A DNA stretch of 8,816 nt from Thermaceae bacterium (GCA_027023115.1 JALVWZ010000291.1:1-8816); one strand, 5' to 3'. Numbered from the stretch's first letter, positions 1 through 6,833 are shown. The notes: generated by a model from the letters alone, not told the origin. Numbers and translations are program-made.

Positions 1-510
1 GCTCTGGGCGGCCTGGACGTGCTCGTCAACAACGCCGGCATCACCCGCGACGGCCTATTGATCCGGATGAAAGACGCCGACTGGGACGCGGTGCTGGCCA
101 CCAATCTCTCGGCCGTCTTCCGTCTCACCCGCGAAGCAATAAAGGTGATGATGAAGGCCCGCTGGGGCCGGGTGATCAACGTTTCCAGCATCGCCGGCCT
201 GATGGGCAACGCCGGCCAGGCCAACTACGCGGCCGCCAAGGCCGGTTTGGTGGGCTTCACCAAGAGCGTCGCCAAGGAGTACGCCGCCCGCGGCGTCACC
301 GTCAACGCCGTCGCGCCCGGCTTTATCGAGTCCGACATGACGGCCGCTCTGCCCGAAAAGGTGCGCGACGAGTACCTGGCGGCCATCCCCGCCGGCCGCT
401 TCGGCAAACCCGAGGAGGTGGCCGCGCTAATCGCGTTCCTGGCCTCGGACGAAGCCGCTTACATCAACGGACAGACCATCGTCGTCGACGGCGGTTTGTA
501 CCCGCATTAA
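1..510 (+). CDS. fabG: 3-oxoacyl-ACP reductase FabG, 5'-truncated by window edge
   Basis: This is the last 169 codons of a NADPH-dependent beta-ketoacyl-ACP reductase, the first reductive step of each fatty acid elongation cycle in the cytosol. The reading frame is open from base 1, so the start and the N-terminal glycine-rich cofactor loop lie outside the window. The fragment shows the short-chain dehydrogenase signatures: NNAG (fragment residues 10-13), the active-site Asn in NLSAVF (35), the catalytic Ser of VSSIAG (63), and the YxxxK pair Tyr76 and Lys80 inside [10 protein letters not shown]. The PGFIESDM loop and the C-terminal DGG of VVDGGLYPH are typical of FabG rather than other SDR enzymes. 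acpP follows 43 bases after the stop and fabF after that, the usual fab order, which supports FabG over a generic SDR dehydrogenase. Confidence 0.95.
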   Translation, partial: ALGGLDVLVNNAGITRDGLLIRMKDADWDAVLATNLSAVFRLTREAIKVMMKARWGRVINVSSIAGLMGNAGQANYAAAKAGLVGFTKSVAKEYAARGVTVNAVAPGFIESDMTAALPEKVRDEYLAAIPAGRFGKPEEVAALIAFLASDEAAYINGQTIVVDGGLYPH

Positions 511-541
511 AAAGGCTTTTTTGCGTGTGTTAAACTCCGCA

Positions 542-548
542 AGGGAGG
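542..548 (+). promoter_or_regulatory. Ribosome binding site deciding the acpP start
   Basis: The sequence AGGGAGG is followed by ATGATG at 551-556. The second ATG (554) sits 5 bases after the GGAGG core and the first only 2, so 554 is the preferred start. Confidence 0.7.
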
Positions 549-553
549 TAATG

Positions 554-787
554 ATGGACATCTTGGAAAAGGTAAAAACCGTTGTCGTGGAGAAGCTGGG
601 CGTGGAGCCCGAAAAGGTAACCCCCGAAGCCCGCTTCATCGAAGACCTCAACGCCGACTCGCTGGACATCGTCGAGCTGGTCATGGGGCTCGAGGACGAG
701 TTCGGACTGGAAATTTCCGACGAAGAAGCGGAGAACATCCGCACCGTCGGTGACGCCGTCAAGTTCATCGAAGAAAAGACCGCCTGA
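554..787 (+). CDS. acpP: Acyl carrier protein
   Basis: This is a 77-residue acidic helical carrier that holds growing acyl chains on a phosphopantetheine arm during fatty acid synthesis. The attachment motif DSL is at residues 35-37, with Ser36 the modified residue, the position expected for a bacterial ACP. The surrounding [20 protein letters not shown] is close to the family consensus, and helix III ([17 protein letters not shown]) is present. Length is normal for the family (75-80 residues). An in-frame upstream GTG/TTG extension to 521 is possible but adds an atypical N-terminus and lies before the strong AGGGAGG site, so the start at 554 is chosen. A TAAACT box at 531-536 could be a -10 for an own promoter, but no convincing -35 is visible; co-transcription with fabG is equally likely. 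Confidence 0.97.
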   Translation: MDILEKVKTVVVEKLGVEPEKVTPEARFIEDLNADSLDIVELVMGLEDEFGLEISDEEAENIRTVGDAVKFIEEKTA

Positions 788-840
788 AGACGGGCGCTGG
801 CGAGGTCGCGTTCGCGCCGCAGGGTGCAACCGCGGCCTCG

Positions 841-846
841 TATACT
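841..846 (+). promoter_or_regulatory. Candidate -10 box of a leaderless fabF transcript
   Basis: TATACT ends 7 bases before the fabF ATG at 854, and no Shine-Dalgarno sequence precedes that ATG. This spacing is what a leaderless mRNA would have, a common arrangement in Deinococcota. No clear -35 hexamer is visible in the GC-rich sequence upstream, so this is suggestive only. Confidence 0.45.
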
Positions 847-853
847 GATATCT

Positions 854-2089
854 ATGCGAAGAGTCGTGATAACCGGCCTGGGGCCCGTTACCCCCATTGG
901 GGTTGGCGCCGAGGCCTTTCACCAGGCCCAGCTGGCGGGCAAGAGCGGCGTTCGCCGCATAACCCGCTACGACACCGAAGACTACAAGCTGAACGTCAAG
1001 ATAGCCGGCGAAACCGACGTCGAGATATACGACTATTTGGACCGCAAAGAAGCACGCCGGCTAGACCGCTTCGTACAGCTGGCCCTGATCGGCGCGCAGC
1101 TGGCGCTGGCCGACGCCGGGCTCGAGCCGGGCGAGCTGAACCCCGAAACTACGGGCGTCCTGATCGGCAGCGGCATCGGCGGCATCAAGACCTGGGAAGA
1201 CCAGTTCAAGGTCTACTTCCAGCGCGGTCCGCACCGCCTCAGCCCCTTTTTCATCCCCATGGTCATCTCCAACATGGCCTCCGGGCACGTGGCCATGAAG
1301 TACGGCTTTCAGGGCCCCAGCTCCACCGTCGTCACCGCCTGCGCCACCGGTACCGACTCGGTCGGCAGCGCCGCGCGGATGATCCAGCACGGCGAGGCCG
1401 AAGTGATGCTCACCGGCGGCACCGAAGCCGCCGTTACCCCGATGGCCATCGGCGGCTTTGCAGTCATGCGCGCCCTTTCCACCCGCAACGACGAACCCGA
1501 AAAAGCCAGCCGCCCCTTCGACAAGAACCGCGATGGTTTCATCCTCGCGGAGGGGGCGGGGCTTTTGGTGCTCGAGGAATACGAACACGCCAAAGCCCGC
1601 GGCGCCACCATCTACGCCGAGATCGCCGGCTTCGGCCGCAGCGAGGACGCCCACCACATCACCGAACCCCACCCCGAGGGCAAGGGGGCGCTACTGGCCA
1701 TGGCCGCCGCCATGCGCGACGCCGGCGTCAGCCCCGAGCAGATCGATTACATCAACGCCCACGGCACCTCCACCCCGCTCAACGACCGCGCCGAAACGAT
1801 GGCCATCAAGAAGCTCTTCGGCCCCCACGCCTACGAGCTGGCCGTTTCCTCCACCAAGTCGATGACCGGCCACCTCCTTGGCGCCGCCGGTGCAGTCGAG
1901 GCCATCGCCACCGCCCAGGCCATCCACCACGGCATCGTTCCTCCCACCATCAACTACGAAGAACCCGACCCCGGCTTGGACCTCGACTACGTACCCAACC
2001 AGCCGCGCGAGGCGCGCGTAGACTACGCGCTTTCCAACTCCTTCGCCTTTGGCGGGCAGAACGCAGTGCTGCTCTTCAAACGCGTTTGA
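854..2089 (+). CDS. fabF: 3-oxoacyl-ACP synthase II (FabF/KAS II)
   Basis: This 411-residue condensing enzyme elongates acyl-ACP with malonyl-ACP in the cytosolic fatty acid cycle. The thiolase-fold Cys-His-His set is complete: Cys163 in TACATGTDS, His303 in NAHGTSTPLND, Lys335 in STKSMTGH and His340. These positions match the usual FabF numbering. The C-terminal NSFAFGGQNAVLLF glycine-rich strand is intact, and length is standard for KAS II. The start ATG 854 (MRRVVITGLG) matches the conserved FabF N-terminus; a GTG at 824 would add ten atypical residues. The gene starts 66 bases after acpP and has no visible ribosome site, but a TATACT box just upstream, suggesting a leaderless transcript. 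It is terminated by the hairpin that follows. Confidence 0.97.
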   Translation: MRRVVITGLGPVTPIGVGAEAFHQAQLAGKSGVRRITRYDTEDYKLNVKIAGETDVEIYDYLDRKEARRLDRFVQLALIGAQLALADAGLEPGELNPETTGVLIGSGIGGIKTWEDQFKVYFQRGPHRLSPFFIPMVISNMASGHVAMKYGFQGPSSTVVTACATGTDSVGSAARMIQHGEAEVMLTGGTEAAVTPMAIGGFAVMRALSTRNDEPEKASRPFDKNRDGFILAEGAGLLVLEEYEHAKARGATIYAEIAGFGRSEDAHHITEPHPEGKGALLAMAAAMRDAGVSPEQIDYINAHGTSTPLNDRAETMAIKKLFGPHAYELAVSSTKSMTGHLLGAAGAVEAIATAQAIHHGIVPPTINYEEPDPGLDLDYVPNQPREARVDYALSNSFAFGGQNAVLLFKRV

Positions 2090-2104
2090 GTTTTTTCGAA
2101 ACGG

Positions 2105-2131
2105 AACCGCGGCCACGGCCGCGGTTTTCTT
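2105..2131 (+). terminator. Rho-independent terminator after fabF
   Basis: A 9-bp perfect stem (2105-2113 with 2118-2126, AACCGCGGC/GCCGCGGTT) encloses the loop CACG and runs into TTTTCTT. It lies between the convergent ends of fabF and the DUF3467 gene, whose TAA stop (2132-2130) touches its right arm. The reverse direction has only a weak T tract, so it mainly serves fabF. Confidence 0.85.
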
Positions 2132-2411
2132 ACGCCTGCGGGCCCTGGGGCAGACCGGGCGGCTGCGGCATTTCGGGTATTTCGCCAAACTGGTCTTCGT
2201 ACTTGCGGATGTTCTCCAGCAGCGAGCGGGCCAGCGCCTTGGCATGGGGCGGGTTGGTGATTATCCGGGCCACTATCTGCGCCACGCCCTGCGGCTGGGC
2301 CAGGGCAAAGTCTATGAAGAACTCGGTAGGCGTGTGGCTGATTACCGCCAAGTTGCTGTACTGACCCTTGGCGGTCTCTTTGTCTATGTCGAGACGCAGT
2401 TCGTTGCTCAA
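2130..2411 (-). CDS. DUF3467 family protein
   Basis: This is a 93-residue cytosolic protein of unknown biochemical role. I recognise the DUF3467 pattern: GQYSNLAVISHTPTEFFIDF (residues 16-35), then RIITNPPHAKALARSLLENI with KYEDQFGEI following. Length is typical. The C-terminus after residue 82 is Pro/Gln/Gly-rich (PQPPGLPQGPQA) and probably disordered. The start is a TTG at 2411-2409 whose T-TGA overlaps the stop of the preceding Roadblock gene by 4 bases. A GGAGGAGGAG Shine-Dalgarno run, coded inside the last Glu codons of that gene, lies upstream, so translation is probably coupled. It is the last gene of the ybaB-recR-Roadblock operon. Function cannot be inferred beyond this association. 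Confidence 0.85.
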   Translation of the reverse strand: MSNELRLDIDKETAKGQYSNLAVISHTPTEFFIDFALAQPQGVAQIVARIITNPPHAKALARSLLENIRKYEDQFGEIPEMPQPPGLPQGPQA

Positions 2412-2770
2412 GAGAGCTCCTCCTCCAAAGCGGCGCGGGCCTTCTTGAGCTGGAAGCGGACCCGCCCCAGGCTTTGTACGCTATCGAGCAGCAGTACCAA
2501 AGTGTAGGCGCCGCTGGCGCTTACCGGCACCATCAGGAGCGGGCCTTCCTCGTACTCGACCATGACCTCCTGCACCTCGCCCTTCTGCAGGTGGTCGGCC
2601 AAGGCCCGCGAGCTGGCCATGGCGGCGGTGGCGGCGCCGCCGACGAAGTCTATCTCGGCCGCGCCCTCCTTACGCACGCTCTCGATTATGAAACCATCCT
2701 CACCCACCAGGGCTACCGCCATTACACCGTCATCCGCCGCGATCTGGTTCAGAAAATCCATTATGCTCAT
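2408..2770 (-). CDS. Roadblock/LC7 domain protein (third of three)
   Basis: This 120-residue protein has the Roadblock/LC7 fold, a small alpha/beta dimer best known from dynein light chains and from MglB, the GTPase-activating partner of the Ras-like polarity protein MglA. Visible features are the N-terminal helix MDFLNQIAADDGV, the strand-turn-strand VALVGEDGFIIESV, a central Ala/Gly-rich helix (GGAATAAMASSRALADHL), the strand pair VQEVMVEYEEGPLLMVPV, and a final amphipathic helix (GRVRFQLKKARAALEEEL). The start ATG 2770 follows AAGGGGG with 6 bases spacing, and that site overlaps the stop of the upstream Roadblock gene. A longer in-frame reading to 2887 would lie entirely inside that gene and is rejected. 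Partner and role are inferred from the family; no GTPase gene is in the window. Confidence 0.85.
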   Translation of the reverse strand: MSIMDFLNQIAADDGVMAVALVGEDGFIIESVRKEGAAEIDFVGGAATAAMASSRALADHLQKGEVQEVMVEYEEGPLLMVPVSASGAYTLVLLLDSVQSLGRVRFQLKKARAALEEELS

Positions 2771-2780
2771 ACGCGCCCCC

Positions 2781-3119
2781 TTACAGGCGTTCAACCAAGG
2801 TGGCCGCCAAACGCGAGAGCGTCTGACCCACCAAAGCGCGCTGACCACCGCCGCGGTCGATGAGCGCGCCCAGACAGTATCCGCCAAAACAAACCGTCAG
2901 CAGCTCATAGCTATCGGTAGCCAGGGTGTAACGCCGCAGCTCTTCGCCAAGAGTGTTCACCAAAGGGCCCATGGCCCGTAGCAACGAGGCCATCTCCGCG
3001 GCCAAAAACTGCGCGTCCACGCCGCCCCGTCCTACCTCTTCGATGACCAGGCCGTCCTGGCCGGTAAGCACCGCCCGCCTGACCACTGGTATGGCTTCCA
3101 GCTCTTCCAACCAGCTCAC
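2781..3119 (-). CDS. Roadblock/LC7 domain protein (second of three)
   Basis: This 112-residue protein is a member of the Roadblock/LC7 family, paralogous to its two neighbours but strongly diverged. It has the N-terminal helix MSWLEELEAIPVVRRAV, the LTGQDGLVIEEV strand pair typical of the family, a central helix (AAEMASLLRAMGPLVNTLGEE), the RYTLATDSYELLTVCFGGYCLGALI strands, and a C-terminal helix. Two Cys residues flank a short FGGY turn. The start is GTG 3119, whose GTGA overlaps the stop of the upstream Roadblock gene, with AGGGGGG 7 bases before it. Ten bases separate its stop from the next Roadblock gene. Three adjacent paralogs suggest hetero- or homodimers acting on one partner; this is inference. 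Confidence 0.82.
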   Translation of the reverse strand: MSWLEELEAIPVVRRAVLTGQDGLVIEEVGRGGVDAQFLAAEMASLLRAMGPLVNTLGEELRRYTLATDSYELLTVCFGGYCLGALIDRGGGQRALVGQTLSRLAATLVERL

Positions 3120-3481
3120 CCGAACACCCCCCTAATGTCATCTGCGGCGCGCCTGGCCTTGAGGCGTAGCTGCCCCAGGTTTACGTCGCCGCTGCCCACG
3201 CAAAGCAGAAAATACTCCTCCGAAACGGGCACGGTGTAGCCAATGAGGTTATCCGTGACCGCCAGCCACTCACGCAGCTCGCGGGCGTTCATGGTGGAGG
3301 CGTAGCTCTCCCGCGTCGCTTTCAGCAGGCCGGCGTGCTCGGCCACCGCGCTCTCCATGTCCACTACCGGATAGCGGGAGAAGCTTTCGATCAGCAAGCC
3401 GTCGAGGCCGCCGACGGCGGCCGAGTAGAGGCCGTCCACCTCTACTACCAGCGTGTTGATGATGGCTTCGAACTCGTGCAA
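3116..3481 (-). CDS. Roadblock/LC7 domain protein (first of three)
   Basis: This 121-residue protein is a Roadblock/LC7 family member. The order is helix 1 (MHEFEAIINTLVVEVDGL), the strand pair with a characteristic GLDGLLIESF turn, a central helix with ESAVAEHAGLLKATRESY, strands REWLAVTDNLIGYTVPV and EYFLLCVGS, and a last helix (LGQLRLKARRAADDIRGVFG). The start is TTG 3481, preceded by AAGGAG at 5 bases spacing; the AAGG overlaps the recR TAA stop. Its own stop overlaps the GTG start of the next Roadblock gene by 4 bases. The family sometimes regulates small Ras-like GTPases (MglA) in polarity and pilus control; I cannot tell from the sequence which partner it uses. Confidence 0.84.
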   Translation of the reverse strand: MHEFEAIINTLVVEVDGLYSAAVGGLDGLLIESFSRYPVVDMESAVAEHAGLLKATRESYASTMNARELREWLAVTDNLIGYTVPVSEEYFLLCVGSGDVNLGQLRLKARRAADDIRGVFG

Positions 3482-3490
3482 CGCTGCTCC

Positions 3491-4084
3491 TTACTCCGTT
3501 ACCGGCAAGCGGTGGGCCAAGGCCCGCGCCAGAGTTACCTCGTCTACGTACTCTAGAGTACCCCCAACCGGCAGCCCGTAGGCGGGCCGGCTCAACTTGA
3601 CCCCGAGCGGCGCCAGTTGCTCGCTCAGGTAGGCGGCGGTGGCCTCGCCCTCGACGGTCATCGAGGTAGCCAGGATTATCTCTTCGGCGTCGCGGGCCCT
3701 TTCCAAGAGGGCGCCGATGCTGAGCGACTCGGGACCCACGCCCTCGAGCGGGTTGAGCGCCCCGCCAAGCACGTGGTAAACGCCGCTGAACTCGCCGCTT
3801 TTTTCGATGGCCAGCACGTCGGCAGCGGTTTCCACCACCGCAATTACCGCGTCGTTGCGGGAAGGATCGGCGCAAACCGGGCAAAGCTCGCCCTCGGCCA
3901 GGTTGCCGCAGCGGCGGCAGGTGCCAATGTGAAGGCGAACCTCCTCTATGGCGCCGGCCAGCTCGGCGGCCTCGGCCTTGTTCTGCGCCAGGTACAGCCC
4001 CAGTTTCTGAGCGCTCTTGGGCCCCACGCCGGGCAGACGGGAAAGAGCCCGGATGAGCGCCAGCAAACGGTCAGGGTACCTCAA
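3491..4084 (-). CDS. recR: Recombination mediator RecR
   Basis: This 197-residue DNA repair protein, acting with RecO (and RecF), loads RecA onto SSB-covered single-stranded gaps. Domains in order are a helix-hairpin-helix (LPGVGPKSAQKL, 17-28), a four-Cys zinc finger (Cys56, Cys59, Cys68, Cys71, in CRRC and CPVC), a Toprim domain (IAVVETAADVLAIE 81-94, with HVLGGALNPLEGVGPESL after it), and the conserved C-terminal VEGEATAAYL and GLPVGGTLEYVDEVTL segments. The length matches the family (about 195-200). The start is TTG 4084, overlapping the ybaB stop in a TTGA, with a GGGGGG run 5 bases upstream as the likely ribosome site. The ybaB-recR pair is conserved across many bacteria. All key residues are present. 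Confidence 0.97.
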   Translation of the reverse strand: MRYPDRLLALIRALSRLPGVGPKSAQKLGLYLAQNKAEAAELAGAIEEVRLHIGTCRRCGNLAEGELCPVCADPSRNDAVIAVVETAADVLAIEKSGEFSGVYHVLGGALNPLEGVGPESLSIGALLERARDAEEIILATSMTVEGEATAAYLSEQLAPLGVKLSRPAYGLPVGGTLEYVDEVTLARALAHRLPVTE

Positions 4085-4395
4085 AAGAGCCCCCCGAGCA
4101 TTCCGCCCACGTCGCCGAGGCTGCCGCCCATTTCCTTCTCGGCCAGCTCGGTTGCCTTGGTTTGGGCGTCCTGCACCGCTACCAAAATCAGGTCCTCCAG
4201 GGCCTCTACGTCGTCGGGATCGACCGCTTCGGGCTTGAGGCTGATGGCCACGATGCGAGCGTGGCCGTCGGCGGTTACTTCCACCAGGCCGCCGCCGGCG
4301 CTGCCGACGACGGTCATCTGGCTCAGTTTTTCCTGCACCTCAGCAGCTTTTTGCTGCGCTTTCTTGGCTTCCTTGAGCAGTTTCTGAAAATTCAT
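4081..4395 (-). CDS. ybaB: YbaB/EbfC family nucleoid-associated protein
   Basis: This 104-residue homodimeric DNA-binding protein belongs to the YbaB/EbfC family. It has the typical N-terminal MNFQKLLKEAKKAQQKAAEVQEKL coiled helix, the strand region VGSAGGGLVEVTADGHARIVAISL, an acidic helix (DPDDVEALEDLILVAVQDA) and a glycine-rich C-terminus (GGSLGDVGGMLGGLF). Start ATG 4395 follows a GGCGGAGGA site at about 4-5 bases; an in-frame ATG at 4413 would overlap the -10 box and is rejected. It is first in a six-gene minus-strand operon (ybaB, recR, three Roadblock genes, DUF3467). Its stop overlaps the recR start by 4 bases. It is divergent from hemB with a 63-base gap. Confidence 0.95.
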   Translation of the reverse strand: MNFQKLLKEAKKAQQKAAEVQEKLSQMTVVGSAGGGLVEVTADGHARIVAISLKPEAVDPDDVEALEDLILVAVQDAQTKATELAEKEMGGSLGDVGGMLGGLF

Positions 4396-4411
4396 GCGTC
4401 CTCCGCCCTTC

Positions 4412-4417
4412 ATTATA
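4412..4417 (-). promoter_or_regulatory. -10 box (TATAAT) for the ybaB-recR-Roadblock operon
   Basis: A perfect TATAAT on the minus strand ends 16 bases before the ybaB ATG (4395), placing transcription start just before the GGAGGA ribosome site and giving a very short leader. At 17 bases upstream only AAGCGC is found, so the -35 is poor. Confidence 0.6.
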
Positions 4418-4458
4418 GAGAAGCGCGGTCCGCGGCGCTTTTGTGTAACGATATAGCC

Positions 4459-5424
4459 ATGGAACGTCCGCGCAGACTACGCATGACCCCGCAAATCAGG
4501 AACCTGGTGCGCGAGGTTAGCCTCGAGCCCCGCAACCTGGTCTGGCCTCTATTCGTCCATCGCGGCGACGAGCCGGAACCAATCGGCTCCATGCCCGGCC
4601 AGTTGCGTCACTCCATGGATAGCCTGTTGGCAGCCGCCGACTATGCCGCCGAGCTGGGTCTAGGCGGGGTAATGGTCTTTGGCGTGCTTCCGCAGGAAGA
4701 AAAGAACGCCACCGGCACCGGTGCCTACGACGAACACGGCCTGGTTCAGGAGGCGATCAGGCGCATCAAGGATCGTCGCCCCGACCTTCTGGTGATGGCC
4801 GATACCTGCCTTTGCGAGTACACCAGCCACGGCCACTGCGGCATCGTCAGGGGCGATACGGTGGACAACGACGCCACCCTGCAATTGCTGGCCAAGACCG
4901 CCGTCAGCCAGGCGTCCGCCGGCGCCGACGTGGTGGCTCCCAGCGCCATGATGGACGGGCAGGTAGCCGCCATAAGGAACGCCCTCGACCAGTCCGGCTT
5001 CGTAAACGTGCCCATTCTTTCCTACGCCGTCAAGTACGCCTCGGCCTTTTACGGTCCCTTCCGCGACGCCGCCGACTCCGCCCCCAGCTTTGGCGACCGC
5101 AGCAGCTACCAGATGGACCCCGCCGGCGGCTACTGGGACGCCCTGCGCGAAGCCCGCATAGACGACCAGGAAGGGGCCGACATGCTAATGGTCAAGCCGG
5201 CGCTGCCCTATATGGATATCCTGCCGCTGCTCAAGCAGCGCTACGACAAGCCGCTGGCGGCCTATCACGTCTCCGGCGAGTACGCCATGATCAAAGCCGC
5301 CGCGCAAAACGGCTGGGTAGACGAAAGGCGCGTCGTGCTGGAAGCCCTCAACGCGTTGCGCCGCGCCGGCGCTCAGTTCGTCCTTACCTACTACGCCCCC
5401 CAAGCGGCGGAGTGGCTCGGCTGA
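4459..5424 (+). CDS. hemB: Porphobilinogen synthase (5-aminolevulinate dehydratase)
   Basis: This 321-residue cytosolic enzyme condenses two 5-aminolevulinate molecules to porphobilinogen in haem synthesis. The two active-site lysines are visible: Lys192 in SYAVKYASAFYGPF and Lys246 (Schiff base) in MVKPALPYMDIL. The metal site has three Cys, at 117, 119 and 127 in DTCLCEYTSHGHCG, which indicates the zinc-dependent class rather than the Asp-rich magnesium class. The SSYQMDPAG and AYHVSGEYAMIKAA segments are conserved. Start ATG 4459 gives MERPRRLR, a usual family N-terminus; an in-frame ORF running on upstream into the ybaB region is an artefact. No ribosome site is seen; AT-rich TAACGATATAG just upstream could be a promoter box of a leaderless message, weakly supported. 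The thioesterase gene follows after 6 bases. Confidence 0.96.
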   Translation: MERPRRLRMTPQIRNLVREVSLEPRNLVWPLFVHRGDEPEPIGSMPGQLRHSMDSLLAAADYAAELGLGGVMVFGVLPQEEKNATGTGAYDEHGLVQEAIRRIKDRRPDLLVMADTCLCEYTSHGHCGIVRGDTVDNDATLQLLAKTAVSQASAGADVVAPSAMMDGQVAAIRNALDQSGFVNVPILSYAVKYASAFYGPFRDAADSAPSFGDRSSYQMDPAGGYWDALREARIDDQEGADMLMVKPALPYMDILPLLKQRYDKPLAAYHVSGEYAMIKAAAQNGWVDERRVVLEALNALRRAGAQFVLTYYAPQAAEWLG

Positions 5425-5430
5425 AGAATC

Positions 5431-5859
5431 ATGGAAGGCCTAGACAAGTTTCCAGCGGTGGTCGCGGTGGACGTTCGCTACCGCGACCTGGACACCTTCA
5501 ACCACGTCAACAACGCCGTGTACCTGACCTACTTCGAACAGGCGAGGGTCAGGTACTTTCGCTCGCTCGGATGGCGCTCGAACGACGCCAGCGTGGTCGT
5601 CGCCCGCTCCGAGGTCAACTACCGAAAACCGATATTCCTGGGCGACGAGGTCCGGGTGGGCTGCCGGGTGGCCGCTATTAGCCGTCGCAGCTACGTAATG
5701 GAATACCTATTACTTGCGGGCGGGGAGCCCGCCGCCGACGGCCAGACCGTGCAGGTGTTCTTACGGGGCGGTAAACCCGACCGGCTCCCGAATGACTTGA
5801 TCGAGAAGATACTGAGCATAGAAGCCGCCGTTGGCAACACCCCGACGTCTAAGGCTTGA
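5431..5859 (+). CDS. Hotdog-fold acyl-CoA thioesterase (4HBT/YbgC/FadM-like)
   Basis: This 142-residue cytosolic single hotdog-domain protein probably hydrolyses an acyl-CoA or acyl-ACP thioester; the actual substrate is unknown. The family signature is intact: VRYRDLDTFNHVNNAVYLTY with Asp21 as the likely catalytic acid, His25, Asn27/Asn28, then FEQAR (Glu36, Arg39). The later strands (SEVNYRKPIFLGDEVRV, SYVMEYLLL, GQTVQVFL) complete the fold. Length is normal (130-150). Start ATG 5431 lies 6 bases after hemB, so the two are presumably cotranscribed; only a weak GAAGAA-like ribosome site is seen. The last 11 bases overlap the end of the convergent 322-residue gene and no hairpin terminator is visible between them. 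1,4-dihydroxy-2-naphthoyl-CoA hydrolase-type or long-chain acyl-CoA roles are both possible. Confidence 0.85.
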   Translation: MEGLDKFPAVVAVDVRYRDLDTFNHVNNAVYLTYFEQARVRYFRSLGWRSNDASVVVARSEVNYRKPIFLGDEVRVGCRVAAISRRSYVMEYLLLAGGEPAADGQTVQVFLRGGKPDRLPNDLIEKILSIEAAVGNTPTSKA

Positions 5860-6817
5860 ACGGCGTTCGTAAACCAGCCAGCGCTATCTCGCGCGCCTCG
5901 GGCGGCGCCCAGGAAAGGGCCCGTACCGCACCGTAGGCGCGCAATGCCTTGTCGCGCCTGCCGGTCAGGTCGTAGAGCTGGCCCAGTCGCGCCAGCACGT
6001 AGCCCGGCAGGTACTCCGGGCGGCTAAAGTCGCCGTGCGATACTTCCTCGAGTATTCGCAACGAGTCTTCCAATTGCCCGGCGGCTAGGTATATCTGGCT
6101 CGCCAAATAGGCCGCCTCGGGAGCTTCTATTCCAGACAGCTGCGCCAGCAAGTCGCCCCACTCTTGCTCGTTCTCGAGCCTCCAGGCGCGGTCCATTACC
6201 GCCCGTTCTCTTTCGGCCTTCCCCGGGTCTTTGTTCCAGGGGCCGCGCGCACCCGGTAGGCGGCGTAACAGCGCCGGGTAGTCGAGCACGTCGACCAGCA
6301 CTACCGCCCCGTCGCGCCCTTGCAGCGAATCGGCTACCTGCTCCATCCGGCGCTCCCGAAAACCGGTGGCCGGCCCCTCGCCGGCAAGCTCGGCCCGGCG
6401 GGCCAGTTCCGCGCTCAGTTGCTCTATGAACTCTGGAGAGGCGAACTCCGCCGGCATCCGAGGCTGCTGCAACAAGGCGGCAATGGCGCCGTCAATCTCG
6501 GCAAACTTGGCCTGCACTTCCTCGCTCCGCGGCATGTCGGCCAGATATTCCATGAACAGCTCGCCTTCGCGCTGCAATCTTTCCGCGTCCTCGCCCAGCG
6601 CCACGAGCTGGAGACGCCCCCTTTCGGCTAGCTGGTCCAGCTCGAACAGGGCCAGTTCGTTATTGTCGCGCCATACTTTTTCTTTCAGGCCCTCGGGGCT
6701 GTACGAGGCTAGAAATACCTCCCGCGCCCCGGTGGCCAGCACCAGCTCGGCCACGGTACGGGCATTGTAACGAGGGTGGAGAACGTGCAGTGGACCAAGT
6801 GTGGGGAGAACGACCAT
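5849..6817 (-). CDS. Unknown protein with C-terminal TPR-like helices
   Basis: I do not recognise this 322-residue protein. It has no signal peptide or membrane segment. Residues 1-40 look like alternating strand/helix (VLPTLGPLHVLHPRYNART... REVFLASYS); residues 50-165 are highly charged and helical. A strand AVVLVDVLDYPALLRRLPG (171-189) follows an Arg-rich helix. This layout faintly resembles TraB/ChaN-like enzymes, but the catalytic motif is not clear, so I do not claim it. Residues about 233-303 form two TPR-like helix pairs (AAYLASQIYLAAGQLEDSLRIL and VLARLGQLYDLTGRRDKALRAY), suggesting protein-protein contact. Start ATG 6817 has no ribosome site but a TAGTAT box 6 bases before it, implying a leaderless message. 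It ends tail to tail with the thioesterase gene. GC and codon use match the chromosome, unlike the AT-rich DNA upstream of it. Confidence 0.7.
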   Translation of the reverse strand: MVVLPTLGPLHVLHPRYNARTVAELVLATGAREVFLASYSPEGLKEKVWRDNNELALFELDQLAERGRLQLVALGEDAERLQREGELFMEYLADMPRSEEVQAKFAEIDGAIAALLQQPRMPAEFASPEFIEQLSAELARRAELAGEGPATGFRERRMEQVADSLQGRDGAVVLVDVLDYPALLRRLPGARGPWNKDPGKAERERAVMDRAWRLENEQEWGDLLAQLSGIEAPEAAYLASQIYLAAGQLEDSLRILEEVSHGDFSRPEYLPGYVLARLGQLYDLTGRRDKALRAYGAVRALSWAPPEAREIALAGLRTPFKP

Positions 6818-6823
6818 GTGGCC

Positions 6824-6829
6824 ATACTA
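6824..6829 (-). promoter_or_regulatory. Candidate -10 box, leaderless promoter of the 322-residue gene
   Basis: TAGTAT on the minus strand lies 6 bases from the ATG at 6817 and no Shine-Dalgarno sequence is present. A GCGTTCCAG motif (see repeats) sits just upstream of it in the same orientation. Confidence 0.5.
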
Positions 6830-6833
6830 CGCT

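Noticed and set aside
1061..1672. 203-codon open frame on the minus strand inside fabF
   Set aside because: It lies antisense to an intact fabF, is Gly/Ala/Val-rich as expected from complementing GC-rich codons, and has no ribosome site or family motif.
3270..3884. 204-codon Arg-rich open frame on the minus strand across recR and a Roadblock gene
   Set aside because: It is out of frame with two well-supported genes on the same strand; the Arg/Gly/Ala-rich composition marks a shadow frame.
5826..5865. CGCCGTT/AACGGCG inverted repeat as a terminator for the hemB-thioesterase pair
   Set aside because: The 26-base loop and absence of a T tract make an intrinsic terminator implausible.
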